From Marinobacter goseongensis (GTDB taxonomy: Bacteria > Pseudomonadota > Gammaproteobacteria > Pseudomonadales > Oleiphilaceae), in NCBI RefSeq assembly GCF_023156235.1, contig NZ_JAKZAI010000019.1, forward strand, positions 1 to 49,026: a stretch of 49,026 nt of DNA, in the 5' to 3' direction. The position numbers and the translations under genes are program-made. The stretch's first letter is position 1; every line of letters begins with the position of its first letter. Positions 45,545 through 49,026 of this stretch are shown piece after piece. Under the pieces are notes generated by a model. The model did not search any database. It worked only from the letters and a program-made list of their open reading frames with translations, and was not told the DNA's origin.

Positions 45545-45660
45545 GACCAAGCGAAACGACACCTTTTCCTGAAACACGCTCAAGCACATCCATGTGGCGC
45601 TTGGGCTCCGCCATCCATGGCTCCGCACAGTTTCAGGAAAAGGTGCCGTTCCGCTCGGCC
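45545..45660. repeat. Cloverleaf-like inverted repeat (MITE/REP-like)
   Basis: Arms of 31 bases (45545-45575 and 45630-45660) are reverse complements except for four transitions, each of which becomes a G-U pair in minus-strand RNA. The 54-base centre contains two further small dyads, around 45586-45597 and 45611-45620, so the folded form has a long stem and two hairpins. It fills the 146-base gap between convergent pldA and the phosphomannomutase gene. The conserved arms suggest a mobile or multicopy repeat, which cannot be confirmed from one window. Confidence 0.75.
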
Positions 45661-45679
45661 CCGAGCTCTTATACAAGCC

Positions 45680-47032
45680 TCAGGTATTCAACCTGTCCAT
45701 TTCCGCCAGCAATTCGGCGGTTTTGGCTTCCATCAACGGGATATCCCCGCGCGACTCCACGTTCAACCGCACCACCGGTTCGGTGTTGGACATCCGCAGG
45801 TTGAAACGCCAGTTGTCGTATTCCACGCTGAGGCCGTCTACATGGCTGACGTTTTTGGCGCCAACGCTGTAGGCCGCTTCAATGGCAGCGATGACTCTTG
45901 GCGGTTCGGCGATTGTGCGGTTGATTTCGCCGCTGGCCGGGTAGGCTTCGATGCGGGCGTCGATCAGGGAGGAGAACGGCTGGCCGGTCTGGCACAGGCG
46001 TTCGGCGATCAACAGCCAGGGAATCATGCCGCTGTCGCAGTAGGCGAAGTCACGGAAGTAATGGTGGGCACTCATCTCGCCGCCGTAGACCGCGTCTTCG
46101 TCCCGCATGCGCTGTTTGATGAAAGCGTGGCCGGTTTTGCTTTCGATGGCTTCGCCGCCGGCCGCTTTGACCAGATCCAGGGTGTTCCAGGTCAGGCGCG
46201 GGTCGTGGATGACTTTGCCGCCGCCGGTCTTGCGCAGGAACTGGTCCGCTAGCAGGCCGACGATGTAGTAGCCCTCGATAAAGCGTCCGTTTTCGTCGAA
46301 GAAGAAGCAGCGGTCGTAATCTCCGTCCCAGGCAATGCCCATGGCGGCGCCGCTGGCTATGACGGCATCGGCGGTGGCCGCGCGATTTTCCTCAAGGATG
46401 GGGTTGGGCACGCCGTTGGGGAAATGGCCGTCAGGCTGGTGGTGCACTTTGACGAACTCGAACGGAAGGTGCTGTTCCAGTTGGTCGATCACCAGACCCG
46501 CGCCACCGTTCCCGGCATTGACCACGATCTTCAGCGGCTTGAGCGCAGCAGCGTCAACGTAACCCAGAAGGTGATCCACGTACGCGGACATCACTTCCAG
46601 CGCCTCGTAGCGGCCCTGTCGGGGGGCATCGCCGAACGGTTCCGGCACTCGGTCGCGAATGTCGTTCAGGCCATTGTCCGAGCTGATCGGGCGTGAATCC
46701 GGCCCGACCATTTTCATGCCATTGTGATCCCGGGGATTATGGCTGGCCGTTACCATGATGCCACCGTCCATCTTGTAGTGGCTGGTGGCGAAATACACCT
46801 GCTCGGTGCCGCACAAGCCGATGTCGAAAACATCAGCCCCCGCGGCCATGAGACCAGAGCTCAGGGCTTCGCTGATTTCCGGGCTGGACAGGCGAATATC
46901 ATAGCCTACGATGACGCGTTTCGCGCCGGTGACTTCCACATACGCACGGCCAATACGCTCGGCCAGGATCGGGTTCAGCTGGTCCGGAACACGACCCCGC
47001 AGGTCATAGGCCTTGAAACAGGACAGGTCCAT
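45680..47032 (-). CDS. manB: Phosphomannomutase (CpsG/ManB type)
   Basis: The 450-residue enzyme interconverts mannose 6-phosphate and mannose 1-phosphate for GDP-mannose and surface polysaccharide synthesis. It may also act on glucose phosphates, like AlgC. The N-terminus CFKAYDLRGRVPDQLN, phosphoserine loop TASHNP (Ser97), metal loop WDGDYDRC and sugar-binding loop GGEMSAHHYF are all present. The length is typical. It lies nine bases after bfr on the same strand. AlgZ/AlgR elsewhere in the window could be relevant to polysaccharide synthesis, but no direct link is visible. Confidence 0.94.
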   Translation of the reverse strand: MDLSCFKAYDLRGRVPDQLNPILAERIGRAYVEVTGAKRVIVGYDIRLSSPEISEALSSGLMAAGADVFDIGLCGTEQVYFATSHYKMDGGIMVTASHNPRDHNGMKMVGPDSRPISSDNGLNDIRDRVPEPFGDAPRQGRYEALEVMSAYVDHLLGYVDAAALKPLKIVVNAGNGGAGLVIDQLEQHLPFEFVKVHHQPDGHFPNGVPNPILEENRAATADAVIASGAAMGIAWDGDYDRCFFFDENGRFIEGYYIVGLLADQFLRKTGGGKVIHDPRLTWNTLDLVKAAGGEAIESKTGHAFIKQRMRDEDAVYGGEMSAHHYFRDFAYCDSGMIPWLLIAERLCQTGQPFSSLIDARIEAYPASGEINRTIAEPPRVIAAIEAAYSVGAKNVSHVDGLSVEYDNWRFNLRMSNTEPVVRLNVESRGDIPLMEAKTAELLAEMDRLNT

Positions 47033-47041
47033 TGTCGGGTG

Positions 47042-47518
47042 TTACTCCGCGGCTTCTGATTGCAGTTGGATGTAATTCTGGATGCCCATCTGGGAAATCA
47101 TTTCCAGCTGGGTTTCGAGCCAGTCGATGTGCTCTTCTTCGCTGTCCAGAATGCTGCGGAACAGTTCACGGCTGGTGAAGTCCTGTACCGTTTCGCAGTG
47201 GAGAATGGCCTCTTTCAGGTCAGTGTGGGCCAGGTGCTCCAGTTTGAGGTCGCAGGAGATCATCTCTTCCACGTTCTCGCCAATCAGCAGCTTGTTGAGA
47301 TCCTGCAGGTTGGGCAGCCCTTCCAGAAACAGAATGCGCTCGATCAACTGATCGGCGTGCTTCATTTCATCAATGGACTCTTCGTATTCCTTGGCGGCCA
47401 GTTTGGTGATGCCCCAGTCCTTGTACATGCGCGAATGCAGGAAGTACTGGTTGATGGCGGTGAGCTCGTTGGCGAGCACCTTGTTCAGAAACTGGATGAC
47501 TTTCTTGTCGCCTTTCAT
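47042..47518 (-). CDS. bfr: Bacterioferritin Bfr
   Basis: Bfr forms a 24-mer shell that oxidises and stores iron. The 158-residue subunit has all ferroxidase ligands at the canonical positions (Glu18, Glu51, His54, Glu94, Glu127, His130) and the heme-ligand Met52. AGGAGA lies seven bases before the ATG. The bfd gene for its iron-release partner is just upstream on the same strand, 97 bases away. Confidence 0.97.
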   Translation of the reverse strand: MKGDKKVIQFLNKVLANELTAINQYFLHSRMYKDWGITKLAAKEYEESIDEMKHADQLIERILFLEGLPNLQDLNKLLIGENVEEMISCDLKLEHLAHTDLKEAILHCETVQDFTSRELFRSILDSEEEHIDWLETQLEMISQMGIQNYIQLQSEAAE

Positions 47519-47615
47519 GACGGGTCTCCTGGATGAATGAGCAATTCCAACAAGGATAGACCTTTGTTCAGGGAGAAAAAATCACAATTGGGAAAAGCTC
47601 GCAGTAAGCGCGATG

Positions 47616-47822
47616 TCAGGCGGGCTGAGCAAGCATGTTTGCCATGGCCAGATAGTCCGGGGTGCGGCTTTCACGCAGAATTTCCCGCGCGGTACAGGCG
47701 CAGCGGCCGCACTGGGTGCCCACACCGAGCTCCTTGCCCAACTGGCGCATGGAACTGATGCCGTTATCGGCGGCTTCACGGATTTCACGGTCGGTTACGC
47801 CATGGCAAAGGCATACATACAT
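47616..47822 (-). CDS. bfd: Bacterioferritin-associated ferredoxin Bfd
   Basis: Bfd is a small 2Fe-2S protein that reduces the Bfr core to release iron. The 68-residue protein has Cys4 and Cys6 (YVCLCHGVTD) and Cys38 and Cys41 (TQCGRCAC), the BFD-like ligand pattern. ATG 47822 is preferred (a GAGTGA-like site is upstream); GTG 47831 would add three residues. A Fur-box-like site lies just upstream, which fits the iron-starvation induction known for bfd in other bacteria. Confidence 0.94.
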   Translation of the reverse strand: MYVCLCHGVTDREIREAADNGISSMRQLGKELGVGTQCGRCACTAREILRESRTPDYLAMANMLAQPA

Positions 47823-47847
47823 ACGAATCACTCACTGCCCAATGAAA

Positions 47848-47866
47848 GATAGTGATAATTATTGTT
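47848..47866. promoter_or_regulatory. Fur-box-like operator upstream of bfd
   Basis: The 19-base site matches the classical Fur consensus (GATAATGATAATCATTATC) at 15 of 19 positions by eye. It is 25 bases upstream of the bfd start and about 100 bases before the divergent yaeQ gene. Iron-dependent repression of bfd is the expected result. Effects on yaeQ are unclear. Confidence 0.65.
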
Positions 47867-47967
47867 ATTTGCATGCAGAATTGCAAGCCCTTTGATTAAA
47901 AACTACGCGAGATTGCATTACACTGGCGGTCATCATTCAGATCCATCGACCAACGCAAGGAAGCCTT

Positions 47968-48510
47968 ATGGCGCTCAAGGCCACCATCTTCAAAGCCACG
48001 TTGAACATTGCCGACATGGACCGTCACTACTATGCGGACCACCACATCACCCTGGCGCGCCACCCCTCCGAGAACGACGAACGCATGATGAGCCGGCTGC
48101 TGGCGTTCGTGCTCAATGCCAGTGAGGATCTTGAGTTTACCAAGGGGCTGAGCACGGACGATGAACCCGAGTTATGGCGGAAATCCCTAAGCGATGAGAT
48201 TGAACTCTGGATCGAACTGGGGCTGCCGGACGAAAGCCGCCTGCGCAAAGCCTGCAACCGCTCACGCCAGGTTATCCTGTACACCTACGGAGGACGCGCG
48301 GTACCGCTGTGGTGGGAAAAACACCATAACAAGCTGACGCGATTCAACAATCTCACCATCATCAACCTGCCCACCGCACCGATCGAAGCCCTGGCTGCCA
48401 TGGTCGAACGTACCATGAGCCTGCAATGTTCCATCCAGGACGGCGAGGTCAGCATCGGTAACGAGGACTCACTGGTCAGCATCACGCCGGAACCGCTGCA
48501 CCCGGCCTGA
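47968..48510 (+). CDS. yaeQ: YaeQ family protein
   Basis: The 180-residue protein begins ALKATIFKATLNIADMDRHYY, the YaeQ signature. It continues with ENDERMMSRLLAFVLNA, WIELGLPDE and YTYGGRAVPLWWEK. YaeQ proteins have a PD-(D/E)XK nuclease-like fold, but a cellular role is not established. AAGGAAG lies just before the ATG. The gene is divergent from bfd, and the shared gap contains the Fur-box-like site. Confidence 0.92.
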   Translation: MALKATIFKATLNIADMDRHYYADHHITLARHPSENDERMMSRLLAFVLNASEDLEFTKGLSTDDEPELWRKSLSDEIELWIELGLPDESRLRKACNRSRQVILYTYGGRAVPLWWEKHHNKLTRFNNLTIINLPTAPIEALAAMVERTMSLQCSIQDGEVSIGNEDSLVSITPEPLHPA

Positions 48511-48595
48511 AAACAACCTGTGACGGGGCTGGACAGACACCCGCTGCGCACGTAAGATTGCGCACTCGAAATTGACGCAACAGCAGCGATTTCAA

Positions 48596-48672
<77 letters not shown>

Positions 48673-48680
48673 TAAATATC

Positions 48681-48714
48681 AAGGACTTGCGTGAGAACGC
48701 CAGTCCTTTTTTTT
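48681..48714 (+). terminator. Rho-independent terminator of tRNA-Arg
   Basis: Seven-base arms (48681-48687 and 48702-48708), an inner four-base stem (48689-48692 and 48697-48700) and a GAGA loop are followed by a run of eight T (48707-48714). It starts eight bases after the tRNA. Confidence 0.9.
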
Positions 48715-48719
48715 GGTCT

Positions 48720-48752
48720 GTGCCCAAACGGTGCCCTAACAGTGCCCTAAAA
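48720..48752 (+). repeat. Three tandem 11-bp direct repeats
   Basis: Three consecutive copies of an 11-base unit starting GTGCCC (48720-48730, 48731-48741, 48742-48752) differ only in their last five bases. They lie 47 bases past the tRNA-Arg. Such direct repeats next to a tRNA resemble arm-type integrase sites of integrative elements (inference). Confidence 0.6.
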
Positions 48753-49026
48753 TTTACGGCGACAGGATCAGCTCCTAACATTCTGACCTTTGCACTGCCC
48801 TCCTCTAACCCTACTCGGGCACCGAAAACCTCCCTTCATAGAGTGCTCATTGCAGCAGAAACCTCGACATGGCCAGGACTTTGCCCACACCCAAATCAAT
48901 CTTTCTAAACCCGCGGACTAAACCATCAACAAACGGTCGTTTGTTGGAGGCCTAGCCCCTTCGTACGAAAACCTGCAATTTTTTGTTGTTTTGTGTCCAG
49001 AAATCACGTACAAAAAACTATGATTA
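48753..49026. other. Gene-free, AT-richer right edge with a perfect dyad
   Basis: No credible gene is seen. A perfect dyad of nine-base arms (48927-48935 and 48938-48946) with a two-base centre is a good operator candidate. Base composition becomes more AT-rich toward the end than in the rest of the window. Together with the tRNA and the repeats, this may be the start of an integrated element whose genes lie beyond the window. Confidence 0.5.

Overview
The window looks like a chromosomal segment of a GC-rich marine gammaproteobacterium. A Marinobacter-like or Pseudomonas-related genome fits best (inference from gene order and protein style; no search was run). Much of the gene order follows the region of Pseudomonas chromosomes that carries lptM-lysA-dapF-xerC, cyaA, argH-algZ-algR-hemCDXY, ubiD-rho-trxA-ppx, an ABC-F gene, an FKBP isomerase, algQ/rsd, dsbB, gshA, tex, rep and cytochrome c5. 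Nearly all the DNA is coding. Long open frames on the opposite strand are shadows of real genes.

Region by region. 1-7.3 kb (minus strand): a possible 24-codon gene remnant, xerC, a DUF484 gene, dapF, lysA, lptM and class I adenylate cyclase cyaA. 7.4-9.8 kb: a PAS-GGDEF-EAL protein with damaged catalytic motifs, divergent from cyaA. 9.9-17.4 kb: argH (minus), then algZ-algR and hemC-hemD-hemX-hemY (plus), covering late arginine synthesis, a LytS/LytTR-type two-component system and early heme synthesis. 17.4-21.4 kb (minus): an iron-sulfur flavin reductase, ubiD and rho, with a long perfect palindrome between ubiD and rho. 21.7-24.3 kb (plus): a molybdenum cofactor cluster moaB-moeA-moaD-moaE, lying between rho and trxA. 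24.3-32 kb: trxA, ppx, an ABC-F ATPase, two small conserved genes, an FKBP lipoprotein, rsd, dsbB and a FliL-like secreted protein. 32-38 kb (minus): a ribosome-modulation-factor-like gene, gshA, tex and a receiver-like GGDEF-EAL protein. 38.3-40.3 kb: rep helicase.

40.4-43.4 kb is the most unusual part. It holds a secreted, lipoprotein-type copper radical oxidase of the galactose/glyoxal oxidase family, split by one in-frame TAG that replaces an expected tryptophan codon. A small secreted protein follows whose predicted mature N-terminus is histidine. The pair sits between rep and cytochrome c5 and ends at a strong bidirectional terminator.

43.4-48.5 kb: cytochrome c5, a three-helix membrane protein, outer-membrane phospholipase A, a cloverleaf-like repeat, phosphomannomutase, bfr, bfd with a Fur-box-like site, and a yaeQ gene. 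48.6-49 kb: tRNA-Arg(CCG), its terminator, three tandem 11-bp repeats and gene-free, AT-richer DNA with a perfect dyad. This last stretch resembles the edge of an element integrated at a tRNA gene.

Most of the window is ordinary housekeeping content. The points that deserve a second look are the amber-interrupted oxidase and its partner, the degenerate c-di-GMP protein beside cyaA, the two extragenic palindromes, and the tRNA-Arg right edge.
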